A stretch of DNA of 27,605 nucleotides from positions 1 through 27,605 of IMG/VR virus record IMGVR_UViG_3300008050_000236; one strand, 5' to 3'. Below the pieces are notes generated by a model. The model searched no databases. It was not told where the DNA came from and saw nothing but the letters and a program-made list of their open reading frames with translations. Source of the DNA: a virus. The translations under genes were made by a program, and so were the position numbers. Positions within the stretch are counted from its first letter, which is position 1. Every line of letters begins with the position of its first letter. Below, in pieces: positions 6,404 to 13,281 of this stretch.

Positions 6404-9400
6404 TCACCCCAATATCCTGAAGTTGTGGTAGATGCTTCTGGAAGAGAAACCCCATTGCTCGCTATGGTCGAGTCTTGCCATATATGGTCGATTTAAATGA
6501 ATGTTGTCCTTTCCTGGTTTTACACCCCAGCACTTGATACGACTGGTTACATTGTTCTCATCGATGACTTCGACGACCCAATAGGTCTTGCCCTTCTTTG
6601 TCTGACGGGCAGTGACTTTGCGAGGTATAAACCAAGCGGCACCGAGGGCAGAATCAAAGTCGGAAATCGGTGGGACACCGAGTTCTCTAAGTTCCTTGGT
6701 GATACTATCGTCAACAACCAAGTGCAGAGGGAAGACACCAGTCAGATTTGTGAGATTCTCGATCTTTTCCTCCTTCGAGAAATCGCCCTCGGGTTTGTAC
6801 TTCTCAATGTTCTCTGTGAGGTCTTTTTCTTTTCTGGGGCGTTCAACGGCAACTGTTGTCCAAAAGTGTTTTGAACCAGAGAATCGGTCATCCTTTAGGC
6901 AATCTAGCGCATGCGACCGGACCAAGACATCGAGTGCCTTCTTGTTCAACTTGCTGTACACCATGTCGTCATTGAAGAGGAACTCTTCAACATTCTTGAA
7001 TGGGCGGCCGGCAAAGATCTGATCGATGGCGGAGTTGCCCAAGCCTTTAACTGATGTCAAGGGTTGAATCAATGTCGTCTTGTCTTCGGAAAACTCCCAC
7101 ACTTTACCAGAAGTGTTAACGTTGAGCGACTGAATGTTGTATCCTAGCGACTTCGCAGTGTTGATTGCCGCCTCTTTGCGACCTTCTGGTTCTTTGTCGA
7201 GGAATGCTGCCATCCACTCTGTCTGATGGTAGTTCAACAACCAGGCACACTGATAAGACAGGGTCGCATAGGAAATCGCATGGGACGCATTGAAACCGTA
7301 TCCTGAGAAGAACTCCATCTTCTTCCAAAGATCGTCAGCATCTTCAACTCGGATACCCTTGTCTTCACACCCGGCAATGAACTTCTTGCGAATTCGCTCA
7401 AGGTCCTTGGCACCCTTGCCTGTCCCCTTCTTTGTGAGAAGTTTACGAAGCATGTTGCCCTCGTCAAGAGAGACACGGCGACCCAACTTGTGAGCAAGAA
7501 GTGCCAACTGTTCCTGGAAGATGATAAACCCATAAGTATCCTCTAGACACTCTTTGACAACTGGGTGAATATATTCAATCTCTTCTGGATTATTCTTCGC
7601 CTTTACAAAGTGGTCGTGGACATTCGCAGACAGCGGGCCAGGACGATAGATAGCGGTGATTGCAGCGAGATCGACAAGACTTCGGGGTGCGACATCTTTA
7701 CAGAACTTCTGTGCACCATGCTGTGTAAACTGGAACACACCTGCCCATTTGCCCTCATGGAAAACACTCTCCCATACGGACTGATCTTCGAAATCGATGA
7801 CATTGGGGTCAAGATGCTTGTCGTAGTAGGACTTTACATCTTCGAAGGTTACATTGTCCATTCCATGCTTTGTCTTCAAGATGTGGCGAATGGCACCTTC
7901 AATCATTCGAAGGGATGCTAGTCCGAGGATGTCGAACTTAATAAATCCCATTGGTTCAAGGTGTCGGACATTCATGCCCTCAGACCAAGGAGTTTGACGG
8001 ACACCACCGGAGGCGATGAGCGGCATGTAGCGGTCAAGGTTTTCTCCAACAAGCACCCCACCTGCATGACGAGAACACGAACGGACAGAGCCATAAAGTC
8101 TCAAGATGTGAGTCTTGATGTGTGGATACTTCGACAGAAAACCGCGAAGACTATCTGAGTACTCGATCAGTTCCTCGAAGGTTGGAGCATACACACCAGC
8201 AGTGATGTTGTTTGCTGCCTTGGCACGTGGTGTTGCCTCGGAAAGCATTCGACTGGTGACCTGGTTAACCTCAGAAAAGTCGATCTTGTAGAACTTGGAA
8301 ATATCCTTGATGAGAGAGCGAAGTTGTAGTGTGTTCCAGTTTGAAATCGGAACAACAACATTATCACCCCACTCGTTAATCAACAGATCCTTGAGCTCCA
8401 TCGGGTCGGCGACATCATAATCAATATCGGGATAGTCAACTGCATCTTTGCGAAGGAATCTCTCAAACTGAAGATTGTACTTGATTGGATCAATCTGAGT
8501 AATGTTGAGACAGAAGGCGACGAGGGAACCGGCGGCGGAACCTCGACCTGCACCAACAAGTTGTACCTCTTGTGCCTTGTCGGAAATTGCCTTCATGGTA
8601 AGAAAATACTTACTGAATCCGCGAGACGAGATGACATCGAACTCTCTCTCGATCCTCTTCTCATATTGCTTATCGCCTGAGAATCCTCGGAGTCTCATTC
8701 CTTCCTGTGTGTACGCCCAGAGTGCTTCGTCTGCAGTGCAATCGGCAGGGACGACGAAGTCAGGAAGTCGGACTGTGTTCTCTGGGAAGAATGCTTCTAT
8801 CTTCTCTTGAGCAATCTGATGTGTTCGCTCGACACTCTCAATGAGTAGCTTCTCGTCATACTCGACCCCTCGTGGGAACAGAGGTTTGTCGTTTTCACGA
8901 TAAATCCAACTTTCTGGTTTGATGTACTTGCGAATTGCTTCGACCATCTCATCACCATTTTTGGGATAGAGTTCGCAGCGAGTCGCATCGATAGAGTCGG
9001 GGAGAGTGGTTTCCTCAAGTCCCCCCTTGGACAGCCAGCCAAGTTTCTTGTAAAGTTCCCGGTCTTTCCAAGAGTCCTTGTCGGGATAATGACTGTCCGA
9101 TGTGGATACGAGTTGGATGCCTAACTCGCCACACACCTTGATAACAAACTTATTGATGGCGTGCTGATCGGGAATGGCATTCCATTGCACCTCTCCATAG
9201 AAGTTGTCACCAAAGATTTCTTTAAAACGGGTTGCGGTGTGGGTCATCGCCTCGATGACTGCTTCCTCGCCCTGTTCGCGGTTTTTCCAATAATCACTGG
9301 CGAATACGCCGCCCATGCATGCACTGGAAACAATAATACCCTCCTTGTGTGCTTCGAGAGTGTCGAAGTCAAGGCGAGGGTAGCGATAAAAATTCTCCGG

Positions 9401-9868
9401 AGTATAAGACTTGGAGATCATCGTGAAGAGATTGGTCAGACCTTTTTGATTAGTGGCAATAAGAACAAGATGAGAACGACGAGAAAGGATATCTTTAACA
9501 ACACTCTTACTGGCTTCTTCATCTTCGACTGTGGTCCCCGTAGCTTCGGCATCTTTTTTTGCCCTCTTCTTATCTAGTTCTGCGGTTGCTTTTTCTTTGT
9601 GCCATTCTTGCAAACTAGGAACAAAATATGTTTCGCAGCCATAGATTGGTTTGAAGTTCTTGCCGGCATCGTGCATCTTCTTTGCATGAAGAACTTGATA
9701 TGCAAGGCCGTTCATATTGCCATGGTCTGTGAGAGCAAGGGCATCCATGCCACTTTTATATGCTGAGTCCATGTGCTCCTGTGGATACCCAAGGGCATCA
9801 AAGGGAGAGCCCGCAACACTGTGTGCGTGAAGACCAACATACTTAACTTTTGGGGACAATCTATCCAT
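6404..9868 (-). CDS. dnaE: DNA polymerase III alpha subunit, DnaE-type (family C) with intact PHP domain
   Basis: 1154 residues from ATG 9868, chosen because AGAGG lies 8 bases upstream and the promoter start point falls after the earlier ATG at 9904. It copies DNA as a family-C replicase. The PHP domain (1-265) keeps all metal ligands expected for an active site: H14, H16, D24, H49, E79, H133, C184, D258 and H260, so it may proofread. Polymerase motifs are GRGSAAGSLVAF (441-452), PDIDYD with D481 and D483, and FDILGL with D646. A helix-hairpin-helix (VKGLGNSAIDQI) and a C-terminal OB-fold-like region follow. Length equals bacterial DnaE. An insertion of charged residues (about 88-130) lies within PHP. 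No clamp or clamp loader is in this window. Confidence 0.95.
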   Translation of the reverse strand: MDRLSPKVKYVGLHAHSVAGSPFDALGYPQEHMDSAYKSGMDALALTDHGNMNGLAYQVLHAKKMHDAGKNFKPIYGCETYFVPSLQEWHKEKATAELDKKRAKKDAEATGTTVEDEEASKSVVKDILSRRSHLVLIATNQKGLTNLFTMISKSYTPENFYRYPRLDFDTLEAHKEGIIVSSACMGGVFASDYWKNREQGEEAVIEAMTHTATRFKEIFGDNFYGEVQWNAIPDQHAINKFVIKVCGELGIQLVSTSDSHYPDKDSWKDRELYKKLGWLSKGGLEETTLPDSIDATRCELYPKNGDEMVEAIRKYIKPESWIYRENDKPLFPRGVEYDEKLLIESVERTHQIAQEKIEAFFPENTVRLPDFVVPADCTADEALWAYTQEGMRLRGFSGDKQYEKRIEREFDVISSRGFSKYFLTMKAISDKAQEVQLVGAGRGSAAGSLVAFCLNITQIDPIKYNLQFERFLRKDAVDYPDIDYDVADPMELKDLLINEWGDNVVVPISNWNTLQLRSLIKDISKFYKIDFSEVNQVTSRMLSEATPRAKAANNITAGVYAPTFEELIEYSDSLRGFLSKYPHIKTHILRLYGSVRSCSRHAGGVLVGENLDRYMPLIASGGVRQTPWSEGMNVRHLEPMGFIKFDILGLASLRMIEGAIRHILKTKHGMDNVTFEDVKSYYDKHLDPNVIDFEDQSVWESVFHEGKWAGVFQFTQHGAQKFCKDVAPRSLVDLAAITAIYRPGPLSANVHDHFVKAKNNPEEIEYIHPVVKECLEDTYGFIIFQEQLALLAHKLGRRVSLDEGNMLRKLLTKKGTGKGAKDLERIRKKFIAGCEDKGIRVEDADDLWKKMEFFSGYGFNASHAISYATLSYQCAWLLNYHQTEWMAAFLDKEPEGRKEAAINTAKSLGYNIQSLNVNTSGKVWEFSEDKTTLIQPLTSVKGLGNSAIDQIFAGRPFKNVEEFLFNDDMVYSKLNKKALDVLVRSHALDCLKDDRFSGSKHFWTTVAVERPRKEKDLTENIEKYKPEGDFSKEEKIENLTNLTGVFPLHLVVDDSITKELRELGVPPISDFDSALGAAWFIPRKVTARQTKKGKTYWVVEVIDENNVTSRIKCWGVKPGKDNIHLNRPYMARLDHSEQWGFSSRSIYHNFRILG

Positions 9869-9902
9869 AATTCGAACCTCTTTCTTAAAATTAGCAGTCT
9901 TC

Positions 9903-9931
9903 ATTATAACACAAAGACGGGATCATGTCAA
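9903..9931 (-). promoter_or_regulatory. Perfect-consensus sigma70 promoter for the DnaE polymerase
   Basis: TTGACA (9931-9926), 17-bp spacer, TATAAT (9908-9903): a full match to the bacterial housekeeping consensus. It sits in the short intergenic gap before the polymerase. The predicted start point near 9896 gives a leader of about 28 bases carrying the AGAGG ribosome site, and it argues for ATG 9868 as the true start. Confidence 0.85.
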
Positions 9932-9934
9932 GCA

Positions 9935-10156
9935 CTACATTACGAAATTGGGAGAAACATTTGGTGCCTGTTTGATATCTTTGAGTTCCTGTTTGTTCCT
10001 GTGCTTTTCTTTATCAGGTTTGGGGTCTTTCGGTGTTGCCAGCACTACAAAAAACAGGAAGAATATGCTCGCCAGATGAATAAGTGGTCTAGGTTTCCCT
10101 GCCGAGGCCGGTGTATTCTCTTTTGTATTTCTCTTTTTGGAAGACTGTGATTCCAT
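9935..10156 (-). CDS. Possible small single-TM membrane protein
   Basis: 73 residues if started at ATG 10156, overlapping the upstream gene by 68 bases. A hydrophobic segment (LIHLASIFFLFFVVLA) is followed by a Lys/Pro-rich, charged tail (TPKDPKPDKEKHRNKQ). It fills the otherwise empty gap 9935-10088, and its stop lies just before the DnaE promoter. No good ribosome site is visible at any start, and the part before the membrane segment lies within another gene's frame, so it may start later or not be real. Confidence 0.4.
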   Translation of the reverse strand: MESQSSKKRNTKENTPASAGKPRPLIHLASIFFLFFVVLATPKDPKPDKEKHRNKQELKDIKQAPNVSPNFVM

Positions 10157-10985
10157 TGGCGATATTCTCGTTCCTGAGCACTGCATGCTCTGATGAAAGG
10201 TATTCCCTGTAGTTGTCCCAAGAGTCGATTGGGTAATACCAATCTAGTTCAATCTCTTTCGGTTCATCCAGTTTAACAGATTTGAATATTTCGTCAAGTG
10301 TTGTTTTGTATTTTCTTATTTCCCGACGAGCATAAACGAAGACATCGCGGTCAAAAGTGAAACCGGTGTACAATCCGTCAGCGACAGATTTCCCGTTATG
10401 GGTCAAAACATACGGACTGCTACTTCGAAAAAGGTTTCTAGATAACCTCACCTTGCTCATGTCATAAATCCCATAAGGGAATGAAACATAATATTTATCA
10501 GGGATCAACCACTTGCTCACCCTAAAAGACATGCGGAATGAATTAATCGCTCCAGTAAGAACACTCCATCCAAGACTTTCGCGTCTTTGGAAGTCTACTG
10601 GTTTTAATTTTACATAATATATTGGAATTCTTCTGATGTTGTCTTTGATTTTTGATCTGGGATTTTTTGATATGCTATCAACTTCCACTGGGTCGTATAA
10701 CCAGTCTCCAAGGCGGTGCCTGATGAGTGGTGTTGTGCCTTCCTTGCAAACAACCCAAATGGTGTTCACACCGGCGCATGCACATTCATATACAGCATGT
10801 TCTATCGCAAGATAGTTCTGTGCTAGTGGGGTCAACGAGTCGTGCCATGGCATGTTGAAGTCTAAAACCTCGCCGGTCACTGGGACTATGCCTGACATAT
10901 GAAAGTCTCCTACTGCGAATCTACCTCGCTTAGACTTCCTTTTCTCCTTCAACATCCTTACTTGTTCTAGCTTTTCCTCTTCCAT
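10089..10985 (-). CDS. Conserved-looking phage protein, nucleotidyltransferase-like N-terminus (function unproven)
   Basis: 298 residues from ATG 10985, which has GGGAG 5 bases upstream; a TTG four codons earlier is less likely. The region GIVPVTGEVLDFNMPWHDSL (about 32-51), then YLAIEHAVYECACAGVNTIWVVCKE, resembles the start of sugar-nucleotide transferases, where a PVxGxPL motif precedes a helix and a strand. No clear DxD or second metal motif is seen, so catalysis is uncertain. The rest is rich in aromatic residues and has RRIPIYYVKL and YVSFPYGIYD. It overlaps the end of the upstream Rossmann-like gene by 56 bases. The pair may act together, but I cannot name the pathway. Confidence 0.7.
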   Translation of the reverse strand: MEEEKLEQVRMLKEKRKSKRGRFAVGDFHMSGIVPVTGEVLDFNMPWHDSLTPLAQNYLAIEHAVYECACAGVNTIWVVCKEGTTPLIRHRLGDWLYDPVEVDSISKNPRSKIKDNIRRIPIYYVKLKPVDFQRRESLGWSVLTGAINSFRMSFRVSKWLIPDKYYVSFPYGIYDMSKVRLSRNLFRSSSPYVLTHNGKSVADGLYTGFTFDRDVFVYARREIRKYKTTLDEIFKSVKLDEPKEIELDWYYPIDSWDNYREYLSSEHAVLRNENIANGITVFQKEKYKREYTGLGRET

Positions 10986-11787
10986 ACGGACTCCCAAATA
11001 CTACTTCTAGTAATTCATTATAAGGCAATTTGTCATCTTTTTTAAGATCAATCTCGTTGACGAACCTTATAGTCTTGGTATTTGCATACTGGTTTCTGTG
11101 CAAAGGTATCTTGTCGCGTTGAGAAAATTCAACATTGAGTGACTGATAGGCAGGTTTGCCGGTTGTCTTTTGGATCCCGTTCTTGTTTCCCTTCAGACCT
11201 GCATCCGTCATCATCTGCCGGACCTTGAGCAAGGCATAAGTCTCCGAGTAATCAAGAGACTTTAGTTTTCTCTCTGTCAGGATTGACACTGCACATGCAT
11301 TCTTGAATTGTTTGTGGTATCCGATCCCCGAGTAGAACACAACCTTCTTCACAAAATCTTTGCTATCTTCGTCAAGAATATAATCATATGGGTGTTTGCG
11401 ACCTCGGTTGACCTTCAACCAGTCAAACACAAGATATTCTTTTTTTGCCTCAACCAGCGGCAGTGGAATGCCGCCGACTCCAAGATCATCAACCAAGTGA
11501 ACCGTGTCGTACTCAATTTTAATAATACGAGAGTTGTCGGTAAAACACTTGAGTGTTTTCTCCTCCTCGTCGACACGAATAGACACCAGACCGGTTGAAA
11601 TTGGAAGTTGACCAGAGAGAGACAGAAAGAAAGATAAATTTTCCCACTCAGAGCGGTGCTTATCTAGGAAAAAATGCGGTTTCTGCTTTACACCCACCAC
11701 AGGGTACCCCTTGGAGTAGGCATAAGAAAGTGCCTCTAAACTGCCACCTATAACGATGTTTTTGTACTTTAACTTACATTGCCTCAA
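10930..11787 (-). CDS. Hypothetical protein with Rossmann-like N-terminus, TTG start
   Basis: 285 residues. The start is TTG at 11787 with a weak AGG ribosome site; no in-frame ATG lies near the N-terminus, so a non-ATG start is needed to include the first strand. YKNIVIGGSLEALSYAYSKG (about 8-27) looks like a beta-alpha-beta nucleotide-binding start (GGxxEA), as in FAD/NAD-binding or substrate-loading folds. The middle part has KKEYLVFDWLKVNRG and a mixed alpha/beta pattern; the C-terminus is basic. No full cofactor-binding fingerprint is present. It lies 17 bases after the DOT1-like methyltransferase and overlaps the following gene, so all three look co-transcribed. Confidence 0.65.
   Translation of the reverse strand: MRQCKLKYKNIVIGGSLEALSYAYSKGYPVVGVKQKPHFFLDKHRSEWENLSFFLSLSGQLPISTGLVSIRVDEEEKTLKCFTDNSRIIKIEYDTVHLVDDLGVGGIPLPLVEAKKEYLVFDWLKVNRGRKHPYDYILDEDSKDFVKKVVFYSGIGYHKQFKNACAVSILTERKLKSLDYSETYALLKVRQMMTDAGLKGNKNGIQKTTGKPAYQSLNVEFSQRDKIPLHRNQYANTKTIRFVNEIDLKKDDKLPYNELLEVVFGSPYGRGKARTSKDVEGEKEV
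11017..11045 (-). promoter_or_regulatory. Candidate sigma70-type promoter upstream of the gene starting at 10985
   Basis: TTAAAA (11045-11040), 17-bp spacer, TATAAT (11022-11017). -10 is perfect and -35 is 4/6. It lies inside the end of the Rossmann-like gene, and the predicted start is about 25 bases before ATG 10985. Confidence 0.45.
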
Positions 11788-11804
11788 TAGACGACCTGAA
11801 TCTG

Positions 11805-12422
11805 CTAAGTGTGTCGATAGGAGGCGTGCTTACTCCAGAAATTAAAGAGGCCATCCTCAAACTCGTGTACACTATAAGATGTGACATTTGGAAAGAAACG
11901 GTCGCCAGATCGAGCACCGTGACTTGTGTATACAACTAGACAATTCGGAGGCAACAGAGAAAGGACTTCGTTGGTCTCGTCGATGGAGTATCCAACATTG
12001 TCAAAATAAACGATTGTCGCATCAGAAAGGTCAGTGTCTCTAAAGTCCTGATTTATAATCGAGGGTTGAGTAAACGGAAATTCAATGTCGGATGCAACTT
12101 CGAGTGCCTTTTCATATCTTTCCTTGCTCATTTCAATGCCTACGATCTTCTTCATTTTGGTCTTTAGTGCCATGTGCATTATGAGCTTTCCCTGGCCACA
12201 ACCAAGATCATAAAAGACAGCGTTCTTGTTCAGAACCTTAGAAAACATTTCAATAAGAAGGTCAGCACTATCTCTGAGGATTTCACCATGATAAGAGTGC
12301 ATTTCTTTTTCAAAGACTCCCAAGTCTATGCTTGGCACATCTTCGTGGCCGTGTGAATAGACCTTATCCAATTCCTGTTCTTTAAACTTTTTTGTAATTC
12401 TTTTTTTCTTTGTGTCTGTCAT
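11805..12422 (-). CDS. SAM-dependent methyltransferase, DOT1-like
   Basis: 205 residues from ATG 12422, chosen because GGAGG lies 8 bases upstream. Class I methyltransferase motif I is YDLGCGQGKL (71-80), followed by KIVGIEMSKERYEKA (92-106). YHGEI (44-48) before motif I and TIVYFDNVGYS (136-146) parallel DOT1-family blocks (YGE, DLGSGxG, GxE, FxNNxxF). DOT1 methylates lysine in eukaryotic histones; bacterial and viral relatives have largely unknown targets. It lacks the Asn pair exactly as in eukaryotic DOT1 (DNV here). A DNA or small-molecule methylase cannot be excluded. It follows a small membrane protein with an 18-base gap. Confidence 0.75.
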   Translation of the reverse strand: MTDTKKKRITKKFKEQELDKVYSHGHEDVPSIDLGVFEKEMHSYHGEILRDSADLLIEMFSKVLNKNAVFYDLGCGQGKLIMHMALKTKMKKIVGIEMSKERYEKALEVASDIEFPFTQPSIINQDFRDTDLSDATIVYFDNVGYSIDETNEVLSLLPPNCLVVYTSHGARSGDRFFPNVTSYSVHEFEDGLFNFWSKHASYRHT

Positions 12423-12438
12423 GATTCTATCCTCCATG

Positions 12439-12651
12439 TTAATAAATAGTAATCTTATTGATGATTGTCGCTGTCATTGTAAAGAAAGGTTTAACGAAAT
12501 AAGCAGTGACAGATGTCGCCTCCATCAGCATTCGATAGACGCTGTCGGACATGCCGGGAGTATAAATGACGATAAAAAGAATGAGTGTCGGGAGTACAAA
12601 AAGAAAAGTCGGTAGAAATAAACCCATGAAAAGCTTTAAATATTTTTGCAT
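12439..12651 (-). CDS. Small integral membrane protein, two TM segments
   Basis: 70 residues. Two hydrophobic helices are visible: about 6-30 (LKLFMGLFLPTFLFVLPTLI region) and about 47-66. It has few charged residues and no signal cleavage site. Holin-like size and topology are possible, but it is far from the amidase. The function is unknown. The start follows a three-hairpin intergenic element, and the nearest ribosome-site-like AGGA lies in one hairpin about 16 bases from ATG, so initiation looks weak. Confidence 0.6.
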   Translation of the reverse strand: MQKYLKLFMGLFLPTFLFVLPTLILFIVIYTPGMSDSVYRMLMEATSVTAYFVKPFFTMTATIINKITIY

Positions 12652-12657
12652 AACAAT

Positions 12658-12718
12658 TGGTTAGAGGTCCTAACCAGACTGGCAGTCGCCATAAAACTCC
12701 GACACTCTTTCAAGTGTC
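12658..12718 (-). other. Intergenic element with three consecutive hairpins
   Basis: On the minus strand: GACACT/AGTGTC (12718-12701, 6-nt loop), GACT/AGTC (12687-12677, 3-nt loop) and TGGTTAG/CTAACCA (12676-12658, 5-nt loop). They fill the 80-base gap after the GroES-like gene. There is no T-tract after the first hairpin, so it is not a typical terminator. It was tested as a tRNA and no cloverleaf fits. It could be a structured leader or a processing site. Confidence 0.5.
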
Positions 12719-12731
12719 TACCTCATGTGTT

Positions 12732-13004
12732 TCAGAGTCTCACTTCGCAAAGCACGTAGTTTGCCTGGAGTAAGTAGTATATCTCCCCTTCAAGGGTAAT
12801 CTGCCTAACCATATTCGGTTCTACGACGACGATAGACCCTTCTTGGATCTCCTCTTTTACGGAATCGTGGACACTGAGCACTTTTGCAACGACATAGTCT
12901 TTTCTCTTCTGATAGTCAGATGGAAGAAGAACAGTTGTTTCTTCCTGTTCCTCTTCCTCGATCATCTCAACGAGAATGTGCTTGTTCTTTGGTAGCACCT
13001 TCAT
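12732..13004 (-). CDS. GroES/Cpn10-like co-chaperonin (possible gp31-type)
   Basis: 90 residues. The pattern LPKNKHILVEMIEEE (4-18), mobile-loop-like acidic region with VLLP (25-28), VVAKVLSV (38-45), IQEGSIVVVEP (53-63) and YYLLQANYVLCEV (76-88) follows the GroES strand order: N-terminal strand, loop, strand, KVGDxV turn and C-terminal DILA-type strand. In T4 and relatives the phage co-chaperonin gp31 works with host GroEL to fold the large capsid protein, so a head-assembly role is plausible. The start shares an A with the upstream stop (TAATG). The match is by eye over a short, diverged sequence; the GroEL-binding IVL tripeptide could be VLL here, which is not proven. Confidence 0.55.
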   Translation of the reverse strand: MKVLPKNKHILVEMIEEEEQEETTVLLPSDYQKRKDYVVAKVLSVHDSVKEEIQEGSIVVVEPNMVRQITLEGEIYYLLQANYVLCEVRL

Positions 13005-13273
13005 TATAAACTACCCCCAACAGTCTCGTAGAAGTCCGTTAACTGTTCAAGGTCAACATCGTCTTTGAGCATCTTATATGCCTTAACTGCGAGTTTGATC
13101 TCTTCCTTGCTCAACCAACCGTTTTCCACATAATTGGTCTTTAGTGCCTTTTTCTGTTCATTAAAGGGCAGGATTGCCTCTTCGAGAGCTGCGATGGACT
13201 TGATGTAATCAACGATACGATCTTCTTTGCTCACTTCTTGTTCACTCTGTGTGTTATCAACTGCTAGTTTCAT
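13004..13273 (-). CDS. Hypothetical small helical protein (GapR/DUF2312-like layout)
   Basis: 89 residues from ATG 13273, chosen for AGGAG 5 bases upstream; an ORF extending upstream into the RNR gene lacks a ribosome site. Two predicted helices: DRIVDYIKSIAALEEAILPFNEQKKALKTNYVENG (about 18-50) and the region KLAVKAYKMLKDDVDLEQLTDFYETV. The pattern of a long helix with LEEE-like repeat, an NG turn, then a second helix ending in a short acidic helix recalls DUF2312/GapR proteins that bind overtwisted DNA. Similarity is weak and by architecture only. It follows RNR with an 8-base gap and is coupled to the GroES-like gene by TAATG. Confidence 0.6.
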   Translation of the reverse strand: MKLAVDNTQSEQEVSKEDRIVDYIKSIAALEEAILPFNEQKKALKTNYVENGWLSKEEIKLAVKAYKMLKDDVDLEQLTDFYETVGGSL

Positions 13274-13281
13274 GTTTTCTC

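Noticed and set aside
12652-12731. Possible tRNA-Leu-like gene (GGTAGACAC string on the minus strand)
   Set aside because: No acceptor stem, T-loop or anticodon arm can be formed together; only three simple hairpins exist.
13003-13008. TATAAT at the start of the GroES-like gene
   Set aside because: No -35-like hexamer at proper spacing, and the box overlaps the start codon.
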